Shown here one piece after another: positions 1 to 8,751 of a stretch of 38,688 nucleotides of DNA; position 1 is the first letter of the stretch, and each line of letters opens with the position of its first letter. Position numbers and translations under genes: made by a program. Source of the stretch: Halobacteriovorax sp. (GTDB lineage: Bacteria; Bdellovibrionota; Bacteriovoracia; Bacteriovoracales; Bacteriovoracaceae); NCBI GenBank assembly GCA_024686135.1, contig JAIBDQ010000009.1, forward strand, positions 1-38,688, given 5' to 3'. The notes under the pieces were generated by a model that made no database searches, was not told where the DNA came from, and was given only the letters and a program-made list of their open reading frames with translations.

Positions 1-1092
1 CAATACATTAAAGATGGTCCTGAGATCATCTATGATATTTTAGGAAAAGTTGAATCTGAAAACTATTATGAAAATGGCATTCTAGGATCAGCACCAAAGA
101 AGGAAGTTAAAGAGTTAAATTATAAAGTAGTTGATAGCTCAAATATATTAGATACAGTTTTCTCTATCGACTTTAGTTCCGACCATCAAAAAATGGCCGT
201 TTCAAGTACAGAACAAAAGGTCCATATTTTTGACCTCAACTCACCTAAAGAAGTTTCTTATATAAAATATCCCACATTAAAAAATAAAATTGGCACAAAG
301 CTCTTCCCTCATTCACTTGCTTGGTCAAAAGATAATAACCTTCTCGCCCTAGGGTTTGAAGATGGCCAAATGGTCATTATGAACACTTTAAAAGGAATAC
401 CTCACGCAACCTTTGATGTTGAAGGAAATCAAAATCAAGTGACAACCTTTTTAAAATTTACCGATGATCACCTTCTTATAAATAGATCTGGAAAAATTCA
501 TTACTATGAGACTAAGAATTGGACGAGAAAATGGAAAACTGAAGGTGACACAAATAGAGTCCATATAAATGAGAAAAAGAACCTTCTCGTCACAATCGAT
601 CGGTTTAGAGGGAGCATTCTATTTAAATCTCTCAAAAATGGTAAAACTCAAGAGTCTTACCACCTCTCTAGACCCTCTAGAAGAAAAACAAAGTTTAATT
701 CGACTTCTCATGATGGAAAGCTTGTCTCCTCGGTTGAGGTGGACGTTCCTCTTTCTAATAAAGAAAAAAAAGAAGTTTCTTTTGCTATATTAAAAAATGT
801 CCAAACAGGAGTAGGATATATTGCCGACAAGTTTATTGCTTCCGGAGCAATAATTAACGAGATCTCTCCTGATAAAAGACTCTATATGGTGATCTCATCA
901 CCTAAAGATGAAAACTATGACTCAGAATTAAAGGTCTACGATATTAAAACTAAAAAACTCATCTTAGAAAAACTGATTCCTCTTAAAAAATATGGTTTTG
1001 CATGGTTTAGTGATAACGGCCGTTACTTAGCCTATGTAAACAAAAAGACAAATATTACGGTTCTAGATTTGAAGGGATTAATCTATAGATAA
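1..1092 (+). CDS. WD40-like beta-propeller protein, 5' end outside window
   Basis: The frame is open from base 1 to the TAA at 1090-1092, so this is the C-terminal 363 residues of a longer protein and the first in-frame ATG (193) is internal. The sequence alternates short beta-strand blocks typical of WD40 or similar propellers: FSIDFSSDHQKMAVSS, then LAWSKDNNLLALGFEDG, and near the end FAWFSDNGRYLAYVNKK. Each has the form 'hydrophobic-S-x-D-x-x-x-L/M-A' followed by a strand ending in a D-L/V turn. Propellers are usually scaffolds, so no enzymatic role is claimed. The N-terminus is missing, so location and partners cannot be judged. It converges on the aldolase gene across a hairpin-rich gap. 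Confidence 0.7.
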   Translation, partial: QYIKDGPEIIYDILGKVESENYYENGILGSAPKKEVKELNYKVVDSSNILDTVFSIDFSSDHQKMAVSSTEQKVHIFDLNSPKEVSYIKYPTLKNKIGTKLFPHSLAWSKDNNLLALGFEDGQMVIMNTLKGIPHATFDVEGNQNQVTTFLKFTDDHLLINRSGKIHYYETKNWTRKWKTEGDTNRVHINEKKNLLVTIDRFRGSILFKSLKNGKTQESYHLSRPSRRKTKFNSTSHDGKLVSSVEVDVPLSNKEKKEVSFAILKNVQTGVGYIADKFIASGAIINEISPDKRLYMVISSPKDENYDSELKVYDIKTKKLILEKLIPLKKYGFAWFSDNGRYLAYVNKKTNITVLDLKGLIYR

Positions 1093-1144
1093 GGGTTTAA
1101 CTGTAAGCTCTACTTTGCGACCATCATAATCTGTCGTGGTGAAG

Positions 1145-1296
1145 CTATAGAAGTATAGTAGCCCTTAAGAAAAAATCATAAATTCATAGCTAAAGAGGGG
1201 AGAGTTACCCCATATATGCAGCGAGAACAAATTGCTTTGCAATTTGATCGCTGCTTTACCGTCATGAATAGCGAAACTTCAGTTTCGATATGCATG
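1145..1296. repeat. Cluster of hairpins in the convergent gap
   Basis: The 264-bp gap between two converging genes holds several inverted repeats. The largest is GCAGCGA (1218-1224) with TCGCTGC (1248-1254), enclosing CAAATTGC (1228-1235) and GCAATTTG (1239-1246) with a TTT loop. A second pairs CGAAAC (1272-1277) with GTTTCG (1282-1287), flanked by CATG at 1263-1266 and 1293-1296. Smaller ones are GGGG/CCCC (1197-1211) and CTATA/TATAG (1145-1158). None is followed by a clear T-run, so they are not textbook terminators. They may be REP-like elements, rho-independent stops without a U-tract, or a structured RNA. No ORF with a ribosome-binding site was found here. Confidence 0.6.
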
Positions 1297-1356
1297 GGCG
1301 GAAAATTATAGGGGGCCGTGTTTTCAAATAGGGTGTTTATCCCTCCTTACCTTAAA

Positions 1357-2379
1357 CTATAGTGAGATTGATTTACCATCTGACTTAAGGTCTTTGATAG
1401 ACTGGATAATTCTGTCAGTCATCCCTCTCTCAGCTGATTTTCCCCAAGCACGTGGGTCGTACTTTTTCTTGTTCCCAACTTCGCCTTCGATCTTAAGAAC
1501 TTCATCGTAGTTTTTCATCACATGATCAACAACTGGTCTGGTGTAGGCGTATTGAGTATCAGTATCAACATTCATTTTGATAACTCCGTAACCAAGAGTT
1601 TCGTGAATGTCTTCAAGTTCAGAACCTGAGCCACCATGGAAAACAAGAAGGTGACGATGCTCAGCTCCAAGTTCTTTTTCTACAGCGTCTTGGCCGTCTT
1701 TAAGAATTGTTGGGCGAAGTTTTACATTTCCTGGCTTATAAACACCGTGAACATTTCCAAAAGTGGCGGCGTACATAATTTTACCAATAGGGTTGAGCTC
1801 TTTAGCGATCTGAACCATTTCTTCTGGAGTCGTATAAAGCTTATCAGCTGGCATATCTTCGTTGTTAACGCCGTCTTCTTCGCCGCCAACAACACCAGTT
1901 TCAACTTCTAGAATGATTTCATTTTTAGCGCATCTTTCTAAGAGCTGCTTAGACTGAGCGATATTTTCTGCTAGAGGAAGTTCACTTCCGTCAAACATAT
2001 GAGAGTTAAAAAGATTTGTTTCACCTTTAGCTCTTCTTCTTTCAGTTTCTTCAATTAGTGGAATCATGAATGACTCAACTTTATCTGGATGACAATGATC
2101 TGTATGAAGGGCAACCACGACATCCATTTTGGAAGCGACGAGGTGAACATGTTGTGCCAGGGAAATAGCTCCTAGGGCCATATCTTCAGCACATCCAGCT
2201 GCATATTTACCGCCACCAGAAGAAACCTGGATAATTCCATCGGACTTTGTTTCAGCAAAAGCTCTTAGGGCCGCATTGGCCGTAGAAGTTGAAGTTACAT
2301 TGATTGCTGTGAAGGCAAATTTCTCTTTTGACGCTTTTTCAAGCATTTGGCAGTACTGTTCGTAATTGGCTACAGGCAT
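1357..2379 (-). CDS. fba: Class II fructose-bisphosphate aldolase
   Basis: A zinc-dependent aldolase that interconverts fructose 1,6-bisphosphate with glyceraldehyde 3-phosphate and dihydroxyacetone phosphate in cytoplasmic glycolysis and gluconeogenesis. The 340-residue length fits the FbaA-type class II family. The metal/active-site segment ALHTDHCHPDK (about residues 90-100) holds the catalytic Asp and a zinc His. EVETGVVGGEEDGV (about 160-172) is the conserved glutamate loop, FGNVHGVYK carries a second zinc His, and VFHGGSGS (about 245) is the phosphate-binding Gly-Ser loop with the third. The start at 2379 has GGGGA seven bases upstream. The gene stands alone and is divergent from the hydrolase gene. 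Intact, with no unusual residues seen. Confidence 0.95.
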   Translation of the reverse strand: MPVANYEQYCQMLEKASKEKFAFTAINVTSTSTANAALRAFAETKSDGIIQVSSGGGKYAAGCAEDMALGAISLAQHVHLVASKMDVVVALHTDHCHPDKVESFMIPLIEETERRRAKGETNLFNSHMFDGSELPLAENIAQSKQLLERCAKNEIILEVETGVVGGEEDGVNNEDMPADKLYTTPEEMVQIAKELNPIGKIMYAATFGNVHGVYKPGNVKLRPTILKDGQDAVEKELGAEHRHLLVFHGGSGSELEDIHETLGYGVIKMNVDTDTQYAYTRPVVDHVMKNYDEVLKIEGEVGNKKKYDPRAWGKSAERGMTDRIIQSIKDLKSDGKSISL

Positions 2380-2386
2380 AGGTGTT

Positions 2387-2415
2387 TCCCCGGGTGAATT
2401 TTTTAAAAATCGGGG
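2387..2415 (-). promoter_or_regulatory. Possible hairpin over the fba ribosome-binding site
   Basis: On the fba mRNA strand, CCCCG (2415-2411) can pair with CGGGG (2392-2388) across an 18-nt A/T-rich loop. The second arm contains the GGGG core of the only Shine-Dalgarno sequence before the fba start at 2379. Only five G-C pairs are involved, so this is a weak but positioned candidate for translational control. Confidence 0.3.
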
Positions 2416-2477
2416 GCATTAAACCCTAAGAAAACAGCTATTTCTACGCGCCCTGCTTCTTTTTCACGGTGGCCTGA

Positions 2478-2506
2478 TAATTATTCAAATCTGAGGTAAA
2501 AATCAA
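2478..2506 (-). promoter_or_regulatory. Candidate sigma-70-type promoter for fba
   Basis: On the minus strand TTGATT (2506-2501) is separated by 17 nt from TAATTA (2483-2478), a partial match to TTGACA-N17-TATAAT. It lies about 100 nt upstream of the fba start in the region shared with the divergent hydrolase gene. AT-rich background makes chance matches common. Confidence 0.35.
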
Positions 2507-2523
2507 TCTGATAGGAGCTATTT

Positions 2524-3513
2524 ATGCGTGTTTTTATGGGGTTTTTAGGCCTTGCCCTAAGTCTTAATTCTTTTGCTATTAGTGAAATTAATTACAAAGA
2601 CAACTTCGATAAGTTGGTTAGGCCCTTCTATAGCTCGGGGCAAACTGAAACTATCGCCGCAAGAGATGGGGTAAAGCTTTCCTATCATAAAATAAATCAG
2701 GGAAAGAAGAAGCTAATTTTTATGATGGCCGGTCGTACTGAAGCCGTTTCAAAGTATGCAGAGGTCGTTTATGACTTAAAAGGAGAAGGGTATGATTTTC
2801 TTCTCTTAGATAGTCGTGGGCAAGGTCTTTCAGAAAGGGAACTTAGTGATATTCAAAAAGGCTGGGTCAAGTCATACAAAAACTACATCACAGATATTGA
2901 AGACCTATTTAAAGCATTAAAGATTAAAGAGAATTATTCAGAAGTGGTTTTTCTAGGCCACTCCATGGGGGCCGCCATTGGTCTAAGATACGCGGAAGTA
3001 AACCCAAAAGACTTCTCTAAGATAGTTGTGAATTCTCCAATGATTGAGCTTAAGCTCGATGATAAAAATGAAAGAGTGGTTGCCATGTATATGAGACTAA
3101 AAGTCATAACTGGCGGTGGAACAGATTATATTCCTGGCGGCGGTCCAACTACTGAAGAAAGCCCTTTTGAAAATAACCGCGTGACTCATAGTCCTGCCCG
3201 CTTTGAGATGGCAAGAGATCTTGAAAGATCTAATCCTGATCTTATTATGGGGTCGGCTACAGTTAAATGGGTTTTAGAAGGAATCAAGATGGGTCGTAAG
3301 ACTTATAAGAAAAGAAAGAAGCTATTTAAGACACCAATACTTATGTTCCAAGCAGGTATAGAGCATTTTAGCCGTTATAAGAGACAGGATAAAATCTGCT
3401 CCCAGCACCCAAGCTGTGAAAAAGTCTTAATAAAAGAAGGTAAGCACGAGCTTTTACAAGAAAAAGACGTGATTAGAAATCAAGTAATCTCTAAGATTAA
3501 AGCTTTTCTTTAG
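2524..3513 (+). CDS. Secreted alpha/beta hydrolase, lysophospholipase (PldB)-like
   Basis: A 329-residue serine hydrolase. It begins with a signal peptide (hydrophobic residues about 3-18, ending SFA-IS), so it probably acts in the periplasm or outside the cell. LDSRGQGLSER (about residue 95) is the PldB-type D-x-R-G-x-G-x-S segment. GHSMG places the nucleophile at Ser147, and GKHELLQEKD places the catalytic His at about residue 308. FQAGIEHFSR sits where the acid residue is expected and recalls the 'LLQAEEE' segment of lysophospholipase L2. Likely activity is lysophospholipid or monoacylglycerol hydrolysis; the true substrate is inferred. The ATG at 2524 has AGGAGC a few bases upstream. The last 17 nt overlap the end of the converging methyltransferase gene. 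Confidence 0.8.
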   Translation: MRVFMGFLGLALSLNSFAISEINYKDNFDKLVRPFYSSGQTETIAARDGVKLSYHKINQGKKKLIFMMAGRTEAVSKYAEVVYDLKGEGYDFLLLDSRGQGLSERELSDIQKGWVKSYKNYITDIEDLFKALKIKENYSEVVFLGHSMGAAIGLRYAEVNPKDFSKIVVNSPMIELKLDDKNERVVAMYMRLKVITGGGTDYIPGGGPTTEESPFENNRVTHSPARFEMARDLERSNPDLIMGSATVKWVLEGIKMGRKTYKKRKKLFKTPILMFQAGIEHFSRYKRQDKICSQHPSCEKVLIKEGKHELLQEKDVIRNQVISKIKAFL

Positions 3514-4372
3514 GAATAAAGAGAAAGTCTAAGAGATCTTCTTCGACTTTAAAGCTCTCAGGGGATTCTAGGAGTTCAAAAGAATCCTCTTTTTCAATAG
3601 CAATCAGATAATCAAGATCATTAAATAGCTTATAGAAGTCGGAAAAAGACTTTCCTAAACTTTCAACCCAGTGGCGATTGTATTCGGTTTGAATAACTGG
3701 TCTGGTTTTCTTAAGAAACTCCATTCCTCCTTCAAACACGAATAGCTCAGCTCCCTCAATATCGATTTTTATAAAATCACAGGAATCAATATTATTATCT
3801 TTGGCAAAGCTGTCTAGGGTGACCATAGGCACCTCAGACTTGATTCCCTCTCCACTTTCAGTGTTTATATTATCTCCCACAGCATTCCCAACGAAGTCTT
3901 CACTAGGAAGTGTGATGGTAAGGGTTCCTGCCTTATTTCCCATGGCCAAATTGAAGGGCATAATATTTGAGAAATTATTCCTTGAGATATTATCTTGTAG
4001 TTGAAGATAATTATTTTTTAGGGCTTCGATAGCATAAATTTGCGGAGATAGGTTTTGGTAGACCTGAGCATAAGCACAAGCATAAAGCCCAATATTTGCA
4101 CCAATATCTAAAATCGTTGAACCAGGTTTAAGGAACTGACCGGTCATAAAAATATTCTCGTCGTGGTATTGACCAGAATAGAGGATATTTTTTAGATAAT
4201 TCTGTGTAGGGCGAATTCTCATATTATGCCCTAGGCGCATTTTCTTTTTATATCCCACATCTGCAGAGGGCTCCGAATGCATAAACTGATTAAAGAGCCA
4301 AAGGGGGAAACGATACAGTTTTGTGTACTGTAAGCGCTGCAGGGTTGATTGATACTTTTTGATTTTCCTCAT
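3497..4372 (-). CDS. FkbM-family SAM-dependent methyltransferase
   Basis: 291 residues. STILDIGANIGLYACAYA (about 108-125) is the glycine-rich SAM-binding motif I in the FkbM form. FIKIDIEGAELFVFEGG (about 200-216) and the following RPVIQTEYN are the other FkbM hallmarks. The family methylates hydroxyls on sugars, lipids or polyketides. Here a glycan or lipid substrate is a guess, because no complete surface polysaccharide cluster adjoins it. The N-terminal 80 residues are basic with no signal peptide, so the enzyme is cytoplasmic. Its 3' end overlaps the hydrolase gene tail to tail by 17 nt. There is no strong Shine-Dalgarno sequence at 4372; AGAG lies 4 nt upstream. Confidence 0.88.
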   Translation of the reverse strand: MRKIKKYQSTLQRLQYTKLYRFPLWLFNQFMHSEPSADVGYKKKMRLGHNMRIRPTQNYLKNILYSGQYHDENIFMTGQFLKPGSTILDIGANIGLYACAYAQVYQNLSPQIYAIEALKNNYLQLQDNISRNNFSNIMPFNLAMGNKAGTLTITLPSEDFVGNAVGDNINTESGEGIKSEVPMVTLDSFAKDNNIDSCDFIKIDIEGAELFVFEGGMEFLKKTRPVIQTEYNRHWVESLGKSFSDFYKLFNDLDYLIAIEKEDSFELLESPESFKVEEDLLDFLFIPKEKL

Positions 4373-4495
4373 ACATCTCTATCTTATCAAAATTTAAGGC
4401 ATGGGCATCGCGTTAACTTAATCTATATTCATTGCCATTTATATTCCATTTAGTTAGTTTTTACTTCTTATTTTAGGTACATATAGAGGCTCGTT

Positions 4496-6544
4496 ATGCT
4501 TATGAAAGTGGCGAAGAAATTCACATTAAAAAACACTGATAAAGACACCCTTAAACTTTGGTACTCATTACTGACTCTTGGACGTCAGCTAGATGAGAGA
4601 GCACCAAATTATTTAAAGCAGGCCATCGGTTGGTCATATCATGCGCCATACGCTGGTCATGATGGAATACAGCTGGCAATCGGTCAGGCTTTTACAATGG
4701 GCGAAGATCATCTCTTTCCATATTACCGCGATATGCTTACGGCCATGAGTGCTGGAGTGAGCGCAGAAGAAATCATTCTAAATGGAATCTCCAAGGCCAC
4801 AGACTTAGCTTCTGGTGGCCGCCATATGAGTAATCACTTTGCTAAACCAGAATGGAATATTCATAACGTCAGTTCGTGTACCGGAAACCATACCCTTCAT
4901 GCTGTTGGTGTTGCCAGGGCCATGAAGAAATATGGTCATAAAGGGGTATCTATTTCTTCTCAAGGAGAGTCTTCAGTATCTGAAGGTTATTGTTATGAAG
5001 CTATTAATGGAGCCTCAAAAGAAAAGCTCCCCGTAATCTTTGTCTTTCAAGACAATGGTTATGGAATTTCTGTTCCAAAGAAAGATCAAACAGCTAATGA
5101 AAAAATCTCTGATAACTTTAGAGGTTTTGCAAACTTAAGAATCATCCAGTGTGATGGTAAAGATATTTTTGACTCAATGAATGCTATGGCCGAGGCCCGT
5201 AAGCATGTGCTTGAAAAAGGTGAGCCAGTAATCGTCGACGCTGACTGCGTTCGAATCCATTCACATTCAAACTCCGACAAGCATGAGCTTTATAGAAGCG
5301 AAGAAGAGCGAGCTGAAGCAAAGGCGCAAGACCCTCTTGATGCCTTTAAAAAGCTGATGACAGCAAATAAGCTTCTTACAAAAAAAGAAATGGAAACTCT
5401 TGATAAAGAGGCCAAAGAAATGGTTGTGGAAGCACATACAAATTCTGTAAAAGCACCAAATCCAGACCCAGCTTCTATTTATGATTTTGTTATTCCTGAT
5501 CATCCTGTGAGCGAAAAATATCCAGAAGGCTTAACTGAAGGTGTTGGAGAAGAGATGAAATTCATCGACGCTCTAAACTCAACTTTAAAAGCAGAATTTC
5601 GCCATAACCCTGACACTTATATTTGGGGGCAAGATATGGCCAACAAAGATAAGGGCGGGATCTTCAATGTTTCAAAAGGTATGCAGCAGGAATTTGGCAA
5701 GGAAAGAGTATTTAATGCGCCTATCGCTGAAGACTTTATTGTAGGTACAGCAAACGGTTTTTGCCGTTTTAATAAAGATATTCGAGTGGTTGTTGAAGGG
5801 GCCGAGTTTGCCGATTATTTTTGGCCGGCCATGGAGCAATTAGTAGAAACAACTCATGATTATTGGCGTTCAAATGGAGCTTATTGCCCTAACTTCACGA
5901 TTCGCCTAGCTAGTGGTGGTTATATTGGCGGTGGTTTATATCATTCGCAAAATATCGAAGCTTCATTATTACCATTTCCAGGATGCCGTATAGTTGTTCC
6001 GGCCTTTGCTGACGACGCTGCTGGGTTATTAAGAACTTGTATGAGATCAGAAGGTTTAAATATCTTTTTAGAACCTAAAGCATTGTACAACGCAAAGCAT
6101 GCTATTAGCCAAGTACCTGAGGATTTTGAAGTTCCTTTTGGGAAGTGCCGAGTAAGAAGAGAGGGATCTGATTTAACGATCCTCACTTATGGAAATACTG
6201 TTCATCACTCACTTGAAGCTGCTGAAAAGATCGCCAGCGAAGATGGTGCCTCTATCGAAGTTGTGGATTTAAGGAGCTTAAGCCCCCTTGATGAGGAAGG
6301 GATCTTAAAGTCAGTTAGAAAAACAAATCGCTGCTTAGTGGTTCATGAAGATAAAGTATTTGCTGGTTTTGGTGGAGAATTGGTGGCCCTTATCAATGAA
6401 AAGGCCTTCGAATCTCTTGACGCTCCTGTAAGAAGAGTGGGATCGGAGTTTACTCCAGTAGGTTTTAATAGAATCTTAGAAAGAGCAACTCTTCCTAATG
6501 CAGATAAAGTCGTCGCCGGAGCGAGAGAACTACTTTCTTACTAG
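4496..6544 (+). CDS. Fused alpha-beta E1 of a 2-oxoacid dehydrogenase (branched-chain type)
   Basis: 682 residues joining the two E1 chains that are usually separate. Residues about 1-330 are the thiamine-diphosphate alpha half: SGGRHMSNHF, then SQGESSVSEGY and FQDNGYGISVPK, which form the ThDP/metal segment ending in the conserved N-x-Y-x-I-S. Residues about 355-682 are the beta half, with AEDFIVGTANGFC, the LASGGYIGGGLYHSQ loop and a transketolase C-terminal domain (DLRSLSPLDEEGILKSV). E1 decarboxylates a 2-oxoacid and passes the acyl group to lipoyl-E2. Branched-chain oxoacids are likely from similarity to fused 2-oxoisovalerate dehydrogenases, with pyruvate possible. E2 and E3 are not nearby. 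The usual GDG/GEG triplet reads GES. AGAGG precedes the first ATG by 7 nt. Confidence 0.88.
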   Translation: MLMKVAKKFTLKNTDKDTLKLWYSLLTLGRQLDERAPNYLKQAIGWSYHAPYAGHDGIQLAIGQAFTMGEDHLFPYYRDMLTAMSAGVSAEEIILNGISKATDLASGGRHMSNHFAKPEWNIHNVSSCTGNHTLHAVGVARAMKKYGHKGVSISSQGESSVSEGYCYEAINGASKEKLPVIFVFQDNGYGISVPKKDQTANEKISDNFRGFANLRIIQCDGKDIFDSMNAMAEARKHVLEKGEPVIVDADCVRIHSHSNSDKHELYRSEEERAEAKAQDPLDAFKKLMTANKLLTKKEMETLDKEAKEMVVEAHTNSVKAPNPDPASIYDFVIPDHPVSEKYPEGLTEGVGEEMKFIDALNSTLKAEFRHNPDTYIWGQDMANKDKGGIFNVSKGMQQEFGKERVFNAPIAEDFIVGTANGFCRFNKDIRVVVEGAEFADYFWPAMEQLVETTHDYWRSNGAYCPNFTIRLASGGYIGGGLYHSQNIEASLLPFPGCRIVVPAFADDAAGLLRTCMRSEGLNIFLEPKALYNAKHAISQVPEDFEVPFGKCRVRREGSDLTILTYGNTVHHSLEAAEKIASEDGASIEVVDLRSLSPLDEEGILKSVRKTNRCLVVHEDKVFAGFGGELVALINEKAFESLDAPVRRVGSEFTPVGFNRILERATLPNADKVVAGARELLSY

Positions 6545-6619
6545 TATCTGATTAAATAAGTCTAAAATATTTTTATCTCTAAGTTTGCTAAACTAATAGT
6601 GAACTTAGAGGTAATTTTT

Positions 6620-7783
6620 TTGAAGAAACTAAATATCGTTATTGTCATGATTGAGCCGCCCTTACCATTTGGTAATGCCGCTGCAAGATGGTTTTATGTT
6701 TTATTAAAAGGTCTTGTTGAAAGGGGCCATCAAGTAAAGGCCTTTGCGGTTTGCTCAAAAGAAGCAGAGATGGAAAAGGCTAAAAAGCTATTTCCTAAAA
6801 ATGTATATGATTTAAGACTTTATCCTATTAGAAAAACATCTACACCGCTTCAAAAAATTAAATCACTTTTTAGACCTTACTCTTTTAAAATTAGTGAGCA
6901 AATGCAAAATGATCTAGATGTTGAACTCTCAAAAGGTTATGACGTTCTTCATATTGAGCAGATGTGGGGTGGCTGGGCCGCTTGTAAGCACTTAGAAAAA
7001 GCGGTTCTAAATATTCATCACTACCAATTGATTGACTTGGAATATACGAGTAACTCAAATCTTAAAGAGCGCTACGAAAAATGGCAGATCACCAGAGCCG
7101 AGAAGTTAATCACTAAGTGTTTTAAAACTATTAGAACTTGCTCTCCAAGACTTGAAGAAAAAGCTAAAGAATTAAGTCCTCAGTCATATATTGAAACTAA
7201 CCCGGTTGGAATTGATGGTTCTCTCTATGAATATATTAAAGATGAAGAAAGGGGAGTTGAACCTACTATTGTCATGATTGGAACCATGACTTGGTACCCG
7301 ACCTCTTCCGCCGCTATCAGGCTATTAGAAAGATTATGGCCTGAGATTTTAAAACAAGTTCCAAACGCGAAACTTAAAATTGTAGGCTACGATGCTAAGT
7401 CCGTCCTATCAAAGTACTTAGATAATCCTGGTGTGGAAATCTTTGAGAATGTTCCGGAAATTGAGCCTTACTTTAAAATGGGCTCGGTCTTTGTTTACGC
7501 CCCAGGTAGGGGAAGTGGCATGAAAATTAAAATTTTAGAGGCCATGCTTTTTGGAATACCGGTAGTCACAACTAGCGAAGGGGCTGAAGGACTTCCGGTT
7601 GTGGATGGAGAGCACGCAGGGTTATGTGAGGAAGATGACGGCTTGGTTAAAAGAGCCGTTGAATTATTGTTAGATGTTGAGAAACAAAATATTCAACGTA
7701 AAAAAGCGAGAGAGCTCGTTGAGTCCGTATGTGGGCCAAAGGCCACACTTGATAAGATGGAAGAAATTTATTCAAAAATATAG
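6620..7783 (+). CDS. GT4/GT-B glycosyltransferase
   Basis: 387 residues from a TTG start. I chose 6620 over the in-frame GTG at 6599 because AGAGG at 6607-6611 lies 8 nt before the TTG, and the protein then starts KKLNIVIVMIEPP, a normal first Rossmann strand. The C-terminal half is a glycosyltransferase group 1 domain: IVMIGTMTWYPTSSA opens the second Rossmann fold, and GSGMKIKILEAMLFGIPVV followed by TTSEGAEGL is the donor-nucleotide site. Such enzymes transfer a sugar from a nucleotide donor to a glycan or lipid acceptor at the cytoplasmic face; donor and acceptor cannot be read from sequence. The gene is eight bases from the next, probably one operon. Confidence 0.88.
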   Translation: MKKLNIVIVMIEPPLPFGNAAARWFYVLLKGLVERGHQVKAFAVCSKEAEMEKAKKLFPKNVYDLRLYPIRKTSTPLQKIKSLFRPYSFKISEQMQNDLDVELSKGYDVLHIEQMWGGWAACKHLEKAVLNIHHYQLIDLEYTSNSNLKERYEKWQITRAEKLITKCFKTIRTCSPRLEEKAKELSPQSYIETNPVGIDGSLYEYIKDEERGVEPTIVMIGTMTWYPTSSAAIRLLERLWPEILKQVPNAKLKIVGYDAKSVLSKYLDNPGVEIFENVPEIEPYFKMGSVFVYAPGRGSGMKIKILEAMLFGIPVVTTSEGAEGLPVVDGEHAGLCEEDDGLVKRAVELLLDVEKQNIQRKKARELVESVCGPKATLDKMEEIYSKI

Positions 7784-7791
7784 GAGCTATT

Positions 7792-8736
7792 ATGAGTACT
7801 AAATGGATCGTGACTGGAGCAGCAGGCTTCCTAGGATCTCATGTCATTGAACAACTAGTTGAAAAAGGCGATGAGGTGGTGGCCATAGATAATATGGAGT
7901 GGGGTGTTCAAAAACATATTGACCCATTTATGGATAAGCCAAATTTTAAGTTTTATAAACAAGATATTTGTGAAATTGAAGCCATTCAAAAGATTTTTAA
8001 TGAAGAAAAGGCCACTGGGCTTATTCACCTTGCAGCGATTCACTTTATTCCGGATTGTATAAAAGACCCTTCTAAGGCGGTTAAGTTTAATATTTTCGGC
8101 AGCCAAGTGGTATTAAAGGCAGCCCTCGATTCAGGAGTTAAAAACTTATGGTTTGCCTCCACGGGAGATGTTTACAAGCCAAGTGAAGAGCCACATAAAG
8201 AAGAGCATACAGTTGAGCCATTTAATATTTATGGAAAAAGTAAACTTCTAATGGAAGAGCTAGTTCGCTTTGCTGCCAACGAACATCCCGATAGAAGAAT
8301 TGTGATAGGAAGACTTCTAAACCTATACGGTGCCAGAGAAACGAACCCGCATATTCTCCCAGAGATTATTGGACAACTTAAAAAAGACATCAACACCACT
8401 CTTAGACTAGGAAATCTTTATCCTAAGAGAGACTTAGTCCCAATTCATGAGGTGGCCAAAACAATCTATGAAATTTTCGATAAAGTTGAAGACGGATGTT
8501 ACACCCTAAATTTTGCAACAGGTGTTGCTCAGTCTATGCAAGAAGTTATCGATATGATTGGTGAAGTTTTAGGCAAAAAGATCAATGTAGAAACTGATCC
8601 AGCTAAGGTTAGAAAATCTGAAAGACCTCATCTTCAAGCTGACGTAAGTAAGCTTAAAGATATTTTAGGATGGACTCCTAATCATGATTTAAAAAGTGGA
8701 TTAACAGAACTATTAAAAGGAGAGGGCTTACTTTAG
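7792..8736 (+). CDS. NAD-dependent epimerase/dehydratase (extended SDR)
   Basis: 314 residues of the extended short-chain dehydrogenase family acting on nucleotide sugars. TGAAGFLGSHV (about residues 8-18) is the NAD-binding TGxxGxxG loop, LIHLAAIHF is the second cofactor motif, Ser/Thr at ASTGDVY and YGKSK (about 145-149) give the catalytic S/T-Y-K set, and RLLNLYGARE is the substrate-side motif. UDP-glucose 4-epimerase, GDP-sugar epimerase or a dehydratase would all fit. It follows the glycosyltransferase by 8 bp with its own AGGAG site, suggesting the pair supplies and transfers one sugar. The last codons and stop lie in a strong hairpin. Confidence 0.88.
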   Translation: MSTKWIVTGAAGFLGSHVIEQLVEKGDEVVAIDNMEWGVQKHIDPFMDKPNFKFYKQDICEIEAIQKIFNEEKATGLIHLAAIHFIPDCIKDPSKAVKFNIFGSQVVLKAALDSGVKNLWFASTGDVYKPSEEPHKEEHTVEPFNIYGKSKLLMEELVRFAANEHPDRRIVIGRLLNLYGARETNPHILPEIIGQLKKDINTTLRLGNLYPKRDLVPIHEVAKTIYEIFDKVEDGCYTLNFATGVAQSMQEVIDMIGEVLGKKINVETDPAKVRKSERPHLQADVSKLKDILGWTPNHDLKSGLTELLKGEGLL

Positions 8737-8743
8737 TAAGCCC
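8724..8743. terminator. Hairpin spanning the stop codon between convergent genes
   Basis: GGGCTTAC (8724-8731) pairs perfectly with GTAAGCCC (8736-8743) across TTTA. The epimerase stop codon lies in the loop and stem. There is no T-run on either side, so it is an atypical terminator or a 3'-end stabiliser for the converging transcripts. Confidence 0.45.
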
Positions 8744-8751
8744 CGTTCGCA

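Noticed and set aside
1636-1911. 91-residue open frame inside fba
   Set aside because: Antisense to a well-supported aldolase gene, with no ribosome site and no family resemblance.
6599-6619. GTG start for the glycosyltransferase
   Set aside because: The only ribosome site (6607-6611) lies after this codon and is spaced for the TTG at 6620.
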